NCBI GenBank assembly: GCA_905373835.1 | Contig: CAJPUN010000001.1 | Coordinates: 1-64,000, forward strand | Reading direction: 5' to 3' | DNA: 64,000 nucleotides | Origin: Candidatus Saccharimonadota bacterium | GTDB taxonomy: Bacteria; Patescibacteriota; Saccharimonadia; Saccharimonadales; Saccharimonadaceae | Part shown: piece after piece, positions 24,756-32,635 of the stretch | Layout: each line of letters opens with the position of its first letter | Position numbering within the stretch: position 1 is the first letter of the stretch | Position numbers and translations under genes: made by a program | The notes under the pieces: model-generated | The model's database searches: none | Seen by the model: only the letters and a program-made list of their open reading frames with translations | Told to the model about the DNA's origin: nothing

Positions 24756-24794
24756 CTAGCACTCTAGTATAGCGAGTGCTAATGGGAAAATCAA
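24756..24794 (-). promoter_or_regulatory. CIRCE element and groE promoter
   Basis: The HrcA operator CIRCE lies at 24756-24782: on the reverse strand TTAGCACTC-N9-GAGTGCTAG, with one mismatch to the consensus. The 9-nt centre holds the -10 box TATACT (24771-24766), and TTGATT (24794-24789) is the -35 at 17 nt. Repression by HrcA is expected; hrcA is not in the window. Confidence 0.93.
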
Positions 24795-24897
24795 GAGAGG
24801 TGAGTAAGCCTGCTACATAAGCACGCAATACATCATTTTTTAGCGTAAAATAAATACAGGACATCATCCATAAGTCATATCAATCACCGGAGGCACC

Positions 24898-25365
24898 ATG
24901 CACAGACACATCAACGTACGCGGAATTATCATCAACGACAGGGGCGAGCTTTTTTGCCAGCGCTTGACAGCGCGCACTGGCGATGGCCGAGATTTTTGGT
25001 GCACACCAGGCGGTGGGCTGGAGCTGGGCGAGAGCGTACTGGATGGCCTACGGCGAGAGATGATCGAAGAAACTGGCGTTGAGCCAGTAATTGGCCGGCT
25101 GCTCTTCGTCCAACAGTTTGCTATCGAAGCGCCAGCAGCTGGCGAGCCACACGAACAGCTTGAGTTCTTGTTCCACATCACCAACTGGCACGACTACCAG
25201 TCGATTGACCTTGCCGCTACAACGCACGGCTTAGCGGAAGTCGCCGAGTGTGGCTTCATTAGCCCGCAGCAGTACCCAATCTTGCCTCACTTCCTTGCCG
25301 AGGTTGATCTGGCGCAGCTCATCGCTCGCAATCAGCCGGTGCAATGCCTAAGCTCCTTGGCATAA
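24898..25365 (+). CDS. Nudix hydrolase
   Basis: A 155-residue Nudix-fold pyrophosphohydrolase. The Nudix box is complete at about residues 38-60 (GGLELGES, then LRREMIEETGVE), with the catalytic RE..EE acids. Such enzymes clean up damaged or excess nucleotides, or cleave nucleoside-diphosphate sugars; the substrate is not deducible. The start is set by CGGAGG 5 nt before the ATG. The gene is monocistronic between groES (divergent) and the MFS transporter. Confidence 0.93.
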   Translation: MHRHINVRGIIINDRGELFCQRLTARTGDGRDFWCTPGGGLELGESVLDGLRREMIEETGVEPVIGRLLFVQQFAIEAPAAGEPHEQLEFLFHITNWHDYQSIDLAATTHGLAEVAECGFISPQQYPILPHFLAEVDLAQLIARNQPVQCLSSLA

Positions 25366-25367
25366 AA

Positions 25368-25461
25368 TTGACAAACAGTTCTCTTCGGCGTATCATAGTA
25401 TATTTGGTTAACAGTTCTCTACTTGACGTGTCTCAAAGTCATATAGGAGGAGTATATACTC
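25368..25461 (+). promoter_or_regulatory. promoter region of the MFS exporter with repeats
   Basis: TTGACA (25368-25373), 17 nt, then TATCAT (25391-25396). The direct repeats AACAGTTCTCT at 25374-25384 and 25410-25420 flank the -10 box at a 36-nt pitch. A perfect palindrome GAGTATATACTC lies at 25450-25461 in the leader. These are candidate regulator sites; no regulator gene is adjacent. Confidence 0.6.
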
Positions 25462-25527
25462 TAGCGAGAGCGAGAACCTTATTTTACATTTCGGAATATC
25501 AACTATAGTAACCAACCAAGGAATTCT

Positions 25528-27195
25528 ATGCTCCATCATCTGCCCCAACGTCACAAACTCATCGTCATGCTTGCCGTGATGAGCGCCCTCTTTCTCGTAG
25601 CGCTCGACCAAACCATCGTGGCGACAGCACTGGGCGCAATCGTCAAGGAATTCAACAGTTTCTCCTCTCTTGGCTTTATCGTTACTGCCTATATGCTCAC
25701 CACCACTGTGACAGTGCCGCTAGCCGGTAAGCTAAGCGACATGTATGGCCGCAAGCCACTTTTGCTCAGTGGCGTGGCAATCTTTACCATTGGCTCGCTG
25801 CTCAGCGGTATCGCGCCAACCGTAGAATGGCTCATTGCGTGGCGTGCGCTGCAAGGAATTGGTGGCGGCATTATCACCGCCAACGCCTTTACTATTGTCG
25901 GCGATCTCTTTACGCCTAAGGAGCGGGGCCGCTGGCAAGGGCTCATCGGTGCGACCTTTGGTATGAGCTCGGTAGCGGGGCCATTGCTTGGTGGCTGGCT
26001 AACCGATGGTGCGACCATCTTTGGCGTCACAACCAACTGGCGCTGGACGTTCTTTATCAATGTGCCAATTGGTATCATCGCCACTGCTCTCATCGTCCGC
26101 TATTGCCCACAAATCAAGCACGACAGCAAGCACAAGCCAGACTACCTCGGTGCTCTTTTCATCACCATTGCCCTGGCGGCGCTTGTCTTGGCAGTAGACA
26201 ATACGGAGATGGTCTTTAAGAGCGTCATCGACCGTGGCACGAGCCTTACTCTCATCAAAAGTGTACTGCTCGCTATTGCCGCCCTTACTGGTGGTATCTT
26301 CCTCTGGCTTGAGCGCAACGCCGCTCAGCCCATCCTCCCTCTCCGCTTCTTCCGTAACCCCACCTACCGCCTCATTATGCTCATTAGCCTGCTCTTTGGT
26401 GCCGCTTTTCTCGGAGCAATCCTCTACCTCACGCAGTTTAATCAGCAAGTCTTTGGTGCAACTGCCTCACAAGCTGGTCTGATGCTCCTGCCAATGGTAG
26501 GCGGGATGATGATTAGCTCTATTGGCGTGGGGCAACTCATTAGCCGGACGGGTGTATACAAGCGCTATATCGTCATTGGCTGCGCCATCACTGCAGCAAG
26601 CATTCTCTCGCTTATCACGCTCCAGCCCACTTCTCCTTACTGGCACGAGGCAATCATCATGGCTATAGCCGGCTTTGGCATGGGGATGTGCATGCCCATT
26701 CTTACTCTCGCTGTGCAAAATGAATTCCGCCAGCAGGATCTCGGCGCTGCTACCTCAAGCGTACAGCTCTTCCGTGGGCTTGGCTCGACGGTGGGGACGG
26801 CTATCTTTGCAGGCGTGCTCACTAGTGGCATTTTACACAGCCTTGGCGATATCAATCAAATCCCCTATATTCAGACGCTGCGCCGCGCGCCACAAGCCGC
26901 TCGGCAGCTCGATGGCGAGCTCAATGCCGATACTCTGCTGCGCATCAACAGCCAGCGCGACGCCATTAGCCAGGGTGCAGCCAAAGGCATGGCCCGCCTC
27001 CCTGCTCCAGCACGCGCACGTGCCCAGCAGCAGCTAAGCCAACAGCAAGACGACTACACAACACGCATTCTCAATGCCTTTAGCGACTCCTTGCACCAGA
27101 TTTTCATCATTAGCGCCGCGCTTATGGCCACAGGCTTCCTTGTTGCCCTCTTCCTGCCCCAGCGCACCCTCACCACCAAGCATGCGGATGATTAG
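25528..27195 (+). CDS. DHA2-family (EmrB/QacA-like) drug exporter
   Basis: A 555-residue major-facilitator protein with 14 predicted membrane helices. It is a proton-coupled exporter of drugs or toxic lipophiles. DHA2 landmarks include LDQTIVATALGAIVKEF (motif D1), GKLSDMYGRKPLL (motif A), WRALQGIGGGII (motif B), and the motif-C-like stretch SSVAGPLLGGWLTDG. A loop of about 70 residues rich in Gln and Ala (around ARLPAPARARAQQQL) precedes the last helix and faces outside. It has its own promoter. AAGGA lies before the ATG. Confidence 0.93.
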   Translation: MLHHLPQRHKLIVMLAVMSALFLVALDQTIVATALGAIVKEFNSFSSLGFIVTAYMLTTTVTVPLAGKLSDMYGRKPLLLSGVAIFTIGSLLSGIAPTVEWLIAWRALQGIGGGIITANAFTIVGDLFTPKERGRWQGLIGATFGMSSVAGPLLGGWLTDGATIFGVTTNWRWTFFINVPIGIIATALIVRYCPQIKHDSKHKPDYLGALFITIALAALVLAVDNTEMVFKSVIDRGTSLTLIKSVLLAIAALTGGIFLWLERNAAQPILPLRFFRNPTYRLIMLISLLFGAAFLGAILYLTQFNQQVFGATASQAGLMLLPMVGGMMISSIGVGQLISRTGVYKRYIVIGCAITAASILSLITLQPTSPYWHEAIIMAIAGFGMGMCMPILTLAVQNEFRQQDLGAATSSVQLFRGLGSTVGTAIFAGVLTSGILHSLGDINQIPYIQTLRRAPQAARQLDGELNADTLLRINSQRDAISQGAAKGMARLPAPARARAQQQLSQQQDDYTTRILNAFSDSLHQIFIISAALMATGFLVALFLPQRTLTTKHADD

Positions 27196-27261
27196 ACAGT
27201 AGAGAATGATTATTTCACAGACAGTGCTCGACGCTCTCGATGTTATGTAGTTTGGGGTTGT

Positions 27262-27774
27262 TTACTGAGCGAAATATTTCTCTTCAGCTTCAGTAAGATC
27301 AGTCATCGCTGGCGATTCAATGGCAACAGAAATAGATCGATGAGTGACCCCGATGTCGACGCTCGCGCGTGATGGTAGGTGCCACAAAACACCGTCTACG
27401 TCACTGCTAGATCTGGCTTCGCCTGTGCCGTATTGCCTGGTGAGAGCTTCGACGTACCTCGAATATACTGACCGCATTTCTGACTGAATGTTAGGATCTG
27501 CATCTTTAGGAAGCTGAGAAGTTAATTTGAACCGGATTCCCGATATGCAAATTCTGTTCTCTCGGTCAATTCTTATTGCCCCGTCTTCTTCTCCGTTGCT
27601 GACGGGAGTAACGAAAAATCTTCCATCGTCGGGAGCGGGCGTCCAGCCGAACTGGTCTCGCAGCGAGAAAGCCTCTTCGACGGTCATGGGCCATCGATGC
27701 TCAGCAATCGCTCGAATAATATCAATTGCCTGGTCAGTCGGGTAAGCACGAAAATCTGGTGTATAGTCGCTCAT
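27262..27774 (-). CDS. hypothetical protein, possible DUF6301-like
   Basis: A 170-residue soluble protein. The N-terminus (AYPTDQAIDIIRAIAEHRWPMTVEEAFSL, seen as a helix, then DQFGWTPAPDDG) recalls DUF6301 proteins, which are found mainly in Actinobacteria such as Actinomyces. That match is from memory and tentative. There is no signal peptide or membrane helix. Met-Gly-Trp composition and the lack of neighbours with related function suggest an isolated acquired gene. AAGGGG precedes the ATG. Confidence 0.6.
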   Translation of the reverse strand: MSDYTPDFRAYPTDQAIDIIRAIAEHRWPMTVEEAFSLRDQFGWTPAPDDGRFFVTPVSNGEEDGAIRIDRENRICISGIRFKLTSQLPKDADPNIQSEMRSVYSRYVEALTRQYGTGEARSSSDVDGVLWHLPSRASVDIGVTHRSISVAIESPAMTDLTEAEEKYFAQ

Positions 27775-27858
27775 AGAATGCCCCTTTTTCTAGTTTGCAA
27801 TTCTTTTTATATTGTAGCAAGTATACAAACTAGCCAACAACTGGGCGTAGGAGTTATA

Positions 27859-28167
27859 TCACCCTACCTGCCGACGCGGCACAATCCGCTTCGTCACCGC
27901 ATCGACAAAAAGCCGATAGGCCAGGCGATTTTCCTTGGCATACGTGATGAGAATACCAAGGACGCGCTGGCAGTGCGGGCAGTGCAGCTCATCACCAGTT
28001 GGGATTATATCGATAAAACGGTCGACATACATGCGCCGCAGCGAACCTGGGCCATCCTTTTGGTAAAACGTCACGTGCTTAGTGCAGCCTTCGCAGCACA
28101 CATCAAGCACCCGCGACGACCCACCGCGCCGCGCTTGGTATGCATCTTGAATGAATTGATACGTCAT
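27859..28167 (-). CDS. small zinc-ribbon-like protein
   Basis: A 102-residue protein with two Cys pairs, CCEGC near residue 24 and CPHC near 63, spaced as in a zinc ribbon. Between them is an extended, basic segment (SLRRMYVDRF). It could bind nucleic acid or act as a structural zinc protein. It lies 61 nt after the thioredoxin-like gene on the same strand. Function unknown. Confidence 0.65.
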   Translation of the reverse strand: MTYQFIQDAYQARRGGSSRVLDVCCEGCTKHVTFYQKDGPGSLRRMYVDRFIDIIPTGDELHCPHCQRVLGILITYAKENRLAYRLFVDAVTKRIVPRRQVG

Positions 28168-28228
28168 ATTATCTCCTCTGTCATAGTGGCAGTATTTCTG
28201 CTTTGTTATCTGCGCTCATTGCTCTCAT

Positions 28229-28816
28229 CTAGTGCTTCATTGTCCGCATCGCATGCCGCAGCTGCGTAACGGCCCGCTGAGCCCGCTCTGCAGTCCAGTA
28301 GCGATCGGGAGTGATAGTGCTATCACCAGTTGACTCTTCTTTGTAGCGCCACACAATTGACCCGCGCTTTACGATCGTCACATCAGGCACAAAAATCCGC
28401 GGTTGGCCGCTCTCATCCTTACTGAGGTAAGGCGCAAGACGCGCCACCAGCTTTTGGTATGTCTCGTTCTTGCTAGCGCGTGCCTGACGAATGTTGAGAT
28501 AGTGGACCATATCAACACCCTCAGCACGAGCGGCTTGGTCGACATACTCACTCAACCGCTGACACCACGGGCACTGCGGGTAGCCGAGAAACACCACGCC
28601 TGTGCCATGCTCTAGTACATCCAGCACAGCAACATCACGTGCATAGACAAAGCGGTTATCCGCCGCAACCCGTGGATACTCTGCCTGAAACCTTGCAGCG
28701 TCTGTCTGCCTTGTAGGCTGGGGGCGATGCTGCTGAAGATACCACGCCGCGCCAACCAGGCTGATAGTTATAACAATAACCACCCCTGTTATTATCGCCT
28801 GCGTGCTTCTGCGCAT
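28229..28816 (-). CDS. membrane-anchored thioredoxin-fold protein (CPWC)
   Basis: A 195-residue protein with an N-terminal membrane anchor (residues 8-27) and an extracytoplasmic thioredoxin-like domain. The redox motif is CPWC (Cys82, Cys85) after VVFLGYPQ, and the cis-Pro loop is in FVPDVTIVKRG. It resembles bacteriocin-transport-accessory (PedC/BrcD-like) and other membrane thiol reductases. It probably maintains or isomerises disulfides of exported proteins. It starts after AGGGGAG and lies 25 nt downstream of the ABC-2 permease gene, so it may be co-transcribed with that exporter. Confidence 0.82.
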   Translation of the reverse strand: MRRSTQAIITGVVIVITISLVGAAWYLQQHRPQPTRQTDAARFQAEYPRVAADNRFVYARDVAVLDVLEHGTGVVFLGYPQCPWCQRLSEYVDQAARAEGVDMVHYLNIRQARASKNETYQKLVARLAPYLSKDESGQPRIFVPDVTIVKRGSIVWRYKEESTGDSTITPDRYWTAERAQRAVTQLRHAMRTMKH

Positions 28817-28841
28817 CTCCCCTCCTGTATTAGTTATTTCG

Positions 28842-30002
28842 TTATTCCCACCGGAATAGCTTGATCGCCGCTATGTACACCACCAGCATCCATAGGCCAA
28901 CAGCGCCAGCGTATGGCAACACCTCGCCTAGGCTGGCGTGCTCGGTCATAATCAGGCGCAGGCCATCGGTCACAGGCGTCATGGGGATGAACTGGCTCAG
29001 CGTGCGCAGCCACTCCGGGAACATAAAGGACGGGAAAAAGGTGCCAGAAAGGAACATCATTGGGAAGGCTACCAGATTGCCCAGCGGCGCCGACTGGTTC
29101 TCGTTCTTGGCCCAGCCGCCAATCAAGAGGCCAAAGCCCACCATCAGTAGCGCGGACAGAGTAAGAAACGGCACGGCCAGTAGCCAGTCACCCCGCATGT
29201 TGAAGTGGAAGACACTCATCCCCACCACCAGCATCATAGCGGCACTCAGTAGCGAGACAATCGTGTAGTGGATACCCATTGCCAGAATTAGCTGCCCTGC
29301 TGTAAAGGGCGACGCTCGAAGACGCCGGTAGGAGCCCTTTTGCTTCTCCGTCGGCATCTGGTTAGCCAGGCCAAAGATCCCCATACTCAACAAACTAAAG
29401 GCCAGCAGGCCAGTAAAGGTATAGTCGAAGGTCTTGAGCTGCTCATCGCCCACAGCCTGGCCTGCAACCTTTAGCGGCGGCTCGGGCTGGCCCATACCCT
29501 TATTAATGCCGTCAATAATCTGCCCCATAATGGCCGTTAGCGTGTTGCCAGACTGCTCCGAACCCTTGGCGTAAAGCACACGCAAAGTACCGCTTGGGCG
29601 GGCCTGGGTTTGGCCAGCGGCACTGCCCTGGCCAGGAGCGCCCGCTTGAGCCGGCGTCACGGTGCCAAAATCGGCTGGCAGCTCGATGATGCCACTGAGC
29701 TCCGAGTGCTTTAGCTTCTCGCGCGCTTCCTGCATATCCTTGACGTCCTTCACTTTGAGCGTCGTATCTTTGTTTGCCTTGGCTTGTTCCACAAACTGCT
29801 TGGCAAATTCGCTCTGCGAGTGGTTAATAATCGCCACATCAAAGCTGGTGGTTTGGTTATTAAAAATCGCACCAAACACCAAGAGGAATATCAGCGGGAA
29901 CAAAAAGGTAAAAAACAGCGACGTGCCATCGCGCATAAAGCGCTTTTGTAGGGCGCGCACCTGCCCATATACTCCAATCCAATATGACTTGACTCGCATC
30001 AT
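28842..30002 (-). CDS. ABC-2 type transporter permease
   Basis: A 386-residue permease of the ABC-2/YhgE-like group. It has one N-terminal helix (about 28-48), a large external loop (50-205) with a Gly/Ala/Gln-rich insert, then five C-terminal helices. The ABC-2 signature region FPMMFLSGTFFPSFMFPEWLR is recognisable, with PMTPVTDGLRLI after it. It follows the ATPase gene with no gap. Such pairs export drugs, lipids or bacteriocins. Confidence 0.9.
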   Translation of the reverse strand: MMRVKSYWIGVYGQVRALQKRFMRDGTSLFFTFLFPLIFLLVFGAIFNNQTTSFDVAIINHSQSEFAKQFVEQAKANKDTTLKVKDVKDMQEAREKLKHSELSGIIELPADFGTVTPAQAGAPGQGSAAGQTQARPSGTLRVLYAKGSEQSGNTLTAIMGQIIDGINKGMGQPEPPLKVAGQAVGDEQLKTFDYTFTGLLAFSLLSMGIFGLANQMPTEKQKGSYRRLRASPFTAGQLILAMGIHYTIVSLLSAAMMLVVGMSVFHFNMRGDWLLAVPFLTLSALLMVGFGLLIGGWAKNENQSAPLGNLVAFPMMFLSGTFFPSFMFPEWLRTLSQFIPMTPVTDGLRLIMTEHASLGEVLPYAGAVGLWMLVVYIAAIKLFRWE

Positions 30003-30767
30003 CTACTCCCGAATGGCCTTGCCGGTTAAATCAATAAATACATCCTCTAAGTTGGCGGGCTCGACCGTTTGCTGCTTAGTAAAGCCACGCGCCAGCAGCT
30101 GCTCGATGAGATGCTGCGGCGTATCAATGGTGATAATTTTGCCCGCATCCATAATCGCCAGGCGATCACACAGCAGCTCGGCCTCATCCATATAGTGGGT
30201 GGTCAGCACAATGGTAATGCCTTCATCGCGAATGGTCTTGATCAGCTCCCACAGATTGCGCCGCGCTTGCGGGTCTAGGCCTGTCGTCGGCTCATCCAAA
30301 AAGAGCACCTTGGGCTGATTGACAAGCGTTGCGGCAATCGCAAAGCGCTGCTTTTGCCCACCGCTTAGCTGCTCGACGTAGCTGCCGGCCTTGGCACTGA
30401 GCTGCACCTTCTCTAGCAACGCATCAGCATCAACCCGCTGGCCGTAGAGGCTGGCAAACATACGCAGCTGCTCGCGCAGAGTCAGCTTATCGTAAAAGGT
30501 GGTCGACTGCAGCTGGATGCCGATGATCTGCTTAATCTGCTTGGGCTGCTTAGCCACATCAATGCCGTCAATGGTCGCCCGGCCAGCGTCAATCGGCCGC
30601 AGCGCCTCGAGCATCTCCAGCGTCGTGGTCTTACCAGCGCCGTTGGGCCCCAGCAGGCCAAAAATCTCGCCCGTCTTAACCGTGAAGGATATCCCATCCA
30701 CCACAGGCGTGCCAGCATAGGCTTTGGTCAAGCCATCCACCGTTATGATTGGTTTGGTTTGAGTCAT
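30003..30767 (-). CDS. ABC transporter ATPase (DrrA/CcmA-like)
   Basis: A 254-residue ATPase paired with the ABC-2 permease. Walker A is GPNGAGKTT near 38, the signature is LSGGQKQRF near 134, Walker B is VLFLDEPTTGLDP, and the switch His is in LTTHYMDEAELL. The DEPTTGLDP form is typical of DrrA-type exporters. AAGGAG precedes the ATG. It is the first gene of a possible exporter-thioredoxin-like operon. Confidence 0.93.
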   Translation of the reverse strand: MTQTKPIITVDGLTKAYAGTPVVDGISFTVKTGEIFGLLGPNGAGKTTTLEMLEALRPIDAGRATIDGIDVAKQPKQIKQIIGIQLQSTTFYDKLTLREQLRMFASLYGQRVDADALLEKVQLSAKAGSYVEQLSGGQKQRFAIAATLVNQPKVLFLDEPTTGLDPQARRNLWELIKTIRDEGITIVLTTHYMDEAELLCDRLAIMDAGKIITIDTPQHLIEQLLARGFTKQQTVEPANLEDVFIDLTGKAIRE

Positions 30768-30844
30768 ACAACTCCTTTCTTATGCTACGAGCCCCACACC
30801 CAAACGGGCCTCTGCTTGAATCACTCCCAGGGCATCATATTGTT

Positions 30845-30902
30845 ATAAGCCAACCAACCATCCGTTGGGCTGGATTATAGCATAGAGGAGAGGAAAGCGA
30901 AA
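30845..30902 (-). promoter_or_regulatory. promoter and structured leader of the ABC-2 operon
   Basis: TTTCGC (30902-30897), 17 nt, then TATAAT (30879-30874). Just downstream an imperfect hairpin pairs AGCCCAAC with GTTGGCT (one bulge) around 30848-30872 in a leader of about 100 nt. This leader is much longer than the near-zero leaders of many other genes here. Confidence 0.5.
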
Positions 30903-30920
30903 GATGAACAATATATAACC

Positions 30921-30961
30921 TTGACAGTATCGCAACCATCTTCTACGGTAGGTACTACCGT
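30921..30961 (+). promoter_or_regulatory. promoter with inverted repeat before a small membrane protein
   Basis: TTGACA (30921-30926), 17 nt, then TACGGT (30944-30949). A perfect inverted repeat ACGGTAG-GTA-CTACCGT (30945-30961) overlaps the -10 box and the likely transcription start, as an operator would. Confidence 0.6.
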
Positions 30962-30988
30962 TATCTCGCATTATCAAAGGAAACCATC

Positions 30989-31237
30989 ATGCATTACCTC
31001 TTCAAACTCCTCAGCCTCATCATCTCTGGTCTCGCGCTTGCGGCAGGATACTATACACTGCAGCTATTCATCAGTCAGTCATCTCTCGCAGGGTATACCT
31101 TAGCTATGCTACTTATTATCATTGGGGCAGCGCTGCTCATTACTGCACACGACCTGTTTCGGTGTCGCCAATGGAAAGATGTCGGCAAGGCACTCGGCAA
31201 TTTTGCTGCTATGGTATGCGGCTATTCAACAAAATAA
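30989..31237 (+). CDS. small two-helix membrane protein
   Basis: An 82-residue membrane protein with two predicted helices (about 3-27 and 36-55) and a short basic C-terminus (RCRQWKDVGKAL). AAAGGA precedes the ATG by 7 nt. A promoter with a perfect inverted repeat lies upstream, so expression is probably controlled. Family unknown. Confidence 0.65.
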   Translation: MHYLFKLLSLIISGLALAAGYYTLQLFISQSSLAGYTLAMLLIIIGAALLITAHDLFRCRQWKDVGKALGNFAAMVCGYSTK

Positions 31238-31309
31238 ATTCACAACCCAAACGCCTCTACTGCCATCCAAACAGCAACTAACCAACAAGCATCTCATCAC
31301 CATGCGGTG

Positions 31310-31315
31310 TATACT
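31310..31315 (+). promoter_or_regulatory. -10 box, leaderless start of the CHAP gene
   Basis: TATACT (31310-31315), then ATACAT, then the ATG at 31322. No good -35 box is visible. Confidence 0.6.
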
Positions 31316-31321
31316 ATACAT

Positions 31322-31954
31322 ATGAAGCGATTATTCCCTCTTAGCCACCGAGCAACCATCATCAGCATCTGCCTTGCCCTCCTTCTCATGGTTGGCGGCA
31401 TTGTTGGCACAGCGATTGGCTGGCGCAAGATCCTCTACAAGCTCCAAGGTACGTCGCATGTGGTCACGCTCGATCGTTCACCAGGGCTCGCTCAGTTTCC
31501 TGAGGTCGACACGCATACCCTCAGTCCTACTCGCCGCAAGGTCATCCAGCTTACCCAAGCAGAGTTTGCCGCTCAGCCCGCTGGTACGAAATATAGCCAA
31601 GGAGCGCACGAGGCATGGTGCGCCGACTTCGTCAGCTGGACGATGCAGCAAGCCGGTGCGCCGCTCAAGAACCCACACACTGGTAGCTGGCGCATTCCAG
31701 GCACCTTCACACTGCGTGAGTATTACGAGTCAGCAGGCCGTTTCAAGCCAGCCGATAGCGGCTACCAGCCCCGCCCTGGCGACGTAGCAATCTACCGCGC
31801 TTCGCCCGTCTTTGGCGACCATACGCACATTATCCTGCGCAATGATAATGGCATGCTCACCACTGTTGGCGGCAATGAGAATAACAAGATACGTGTTTTT
31901 GCCAATCGACAGCGCAATTATACTGGTCTACTCGGCTACGGCGTCATAGAGTGA
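31322..31954 (+). CDS. membrane-anchored CHAP-domain murein hydrolase
   Basis: A 210-residue protein with an N-terminal anchor or uncleaved signal (about 12-33) and an external CHAP domain (about 85-208). The catalytic Cys100 is in HEAWCADFVSW, and the His is in FGDHTHIIL (167 or 169). PRPGDVAIY is the usual CHAP turn. CHAP proteins are amidases or endopeptidases that cut peptidoglycan peptides. For an epibiont this may remodel its own wall or breach that of the host. The ATG at 31322 is supported by the -10 box 6 nt upstream. Confidence 0.9.
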   Translation: MKRLFPLSHRATIISICLALLLMVGGIVGTAIGWRKILYKLQGTSHVVTLDRSPGLAQFPEVDTHTLSPTRRKVIQLTQAEFAAQPAGTKYSQGAHEAWCADFVSWTMQQAGAPLKNPHTGSWRIPGTFTLREYYESAGRFKPADSGYQPRPGDVAIYRASPVFGDHTHIILRNDNGMLTTVGGNENNKIRVFANRQRNYTGLLGYGVIE

Positions 31955-32011
31955 CCATCAATGGGATGAACACAGAGGTTTACAGCGCTCAGTGGTATAA
32001 TAAAGACACTC

Positions 32012-32635
32012 ATGAAACATCGCCTTTCTTCACTACGTCACACCTCACTTACCGCCATGAGCGGCATTGGTCAGGTGCTGCGCCAGCCACGCTATGCGGC
32101 AGGGGCGCTAGTTGGTGCGCTTAGCTTTGCCTGGCTGATTTTTCTCTTAACTAACGGTGGATTCTATGGCGCGCTGCTCATGTCTCGTCTGCCGCTTATC
32201 GATAAACTTGGCGTCATTGGGACGATGTTCACGGAGATTACTCGGCAGGCGGCGACATCGCTGACGGGTGCACTGCTTGTGCTTGTCTCAGTGCTACAAG
32301 GGATATCGCTCACGCTTATTATCTTCACTGCCCGGCACAACAAGCGCAACCAGCAAACCACGCAGCAGCTTAGCCTCAGCGGTATTGCTTCCGTCGCTGC
32401 GGCAATTGGCCTGGGCTGCGTACCCTGTGGCACATCGCTCATTCTCCCTATCGTGGCAGTGTTTTTTTCGGGAGCAGCCGCCGCTTCGGCCGCGACAGTT
32501 GCCAGCACCATTGTGCTTGTTATTGCCCTTGGGCTCAGCCTCTTTTCGCTCTATCAATCGGGCCAGATTGCCGCCATTTACATAACATTAGCTCAGCAGG
32601 AGGAGCATCATGCAGTCAAAACAAACAGGGGTTAG
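32012..32635 (+). CDS. polytopic membrane protein with CVPCG motif
   Basis: A 207-residue membrane protein with about five helices. The striking feature is AIGLGCVPCGTSLILPI near residue 130: a CxxC pair at the start of a membrane helix, which suggests redox or metal function. It overlaps the following DsbA-like gene by 26 nt, so the two are co-translated. The protein is thus a candidate electron partner for DsbA, doing the job of DsbB, VKOR or CcdA, though I see no homology to those. TATAAT ends 10 nt before the ATG. Confidence 0.75.
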   Translation: MKHRLSSLRHTSLTAMSGIGQVLRQPRYAAGALVGALSFAWLIFLLTNGGFYGALLMSRLPLIDKLGVIGTMFTEITRQAATSLTGALLVLVSVLQGISLTLIIFTARHNKRNQQTTQQLSLSGIASVAAAIGLGCVPCGTSLILPIVAVFFSGAAAASAATVASTIVLVIALGLSLFSLYQSGQIAAIYITLAQQEEHHAVKTNRG

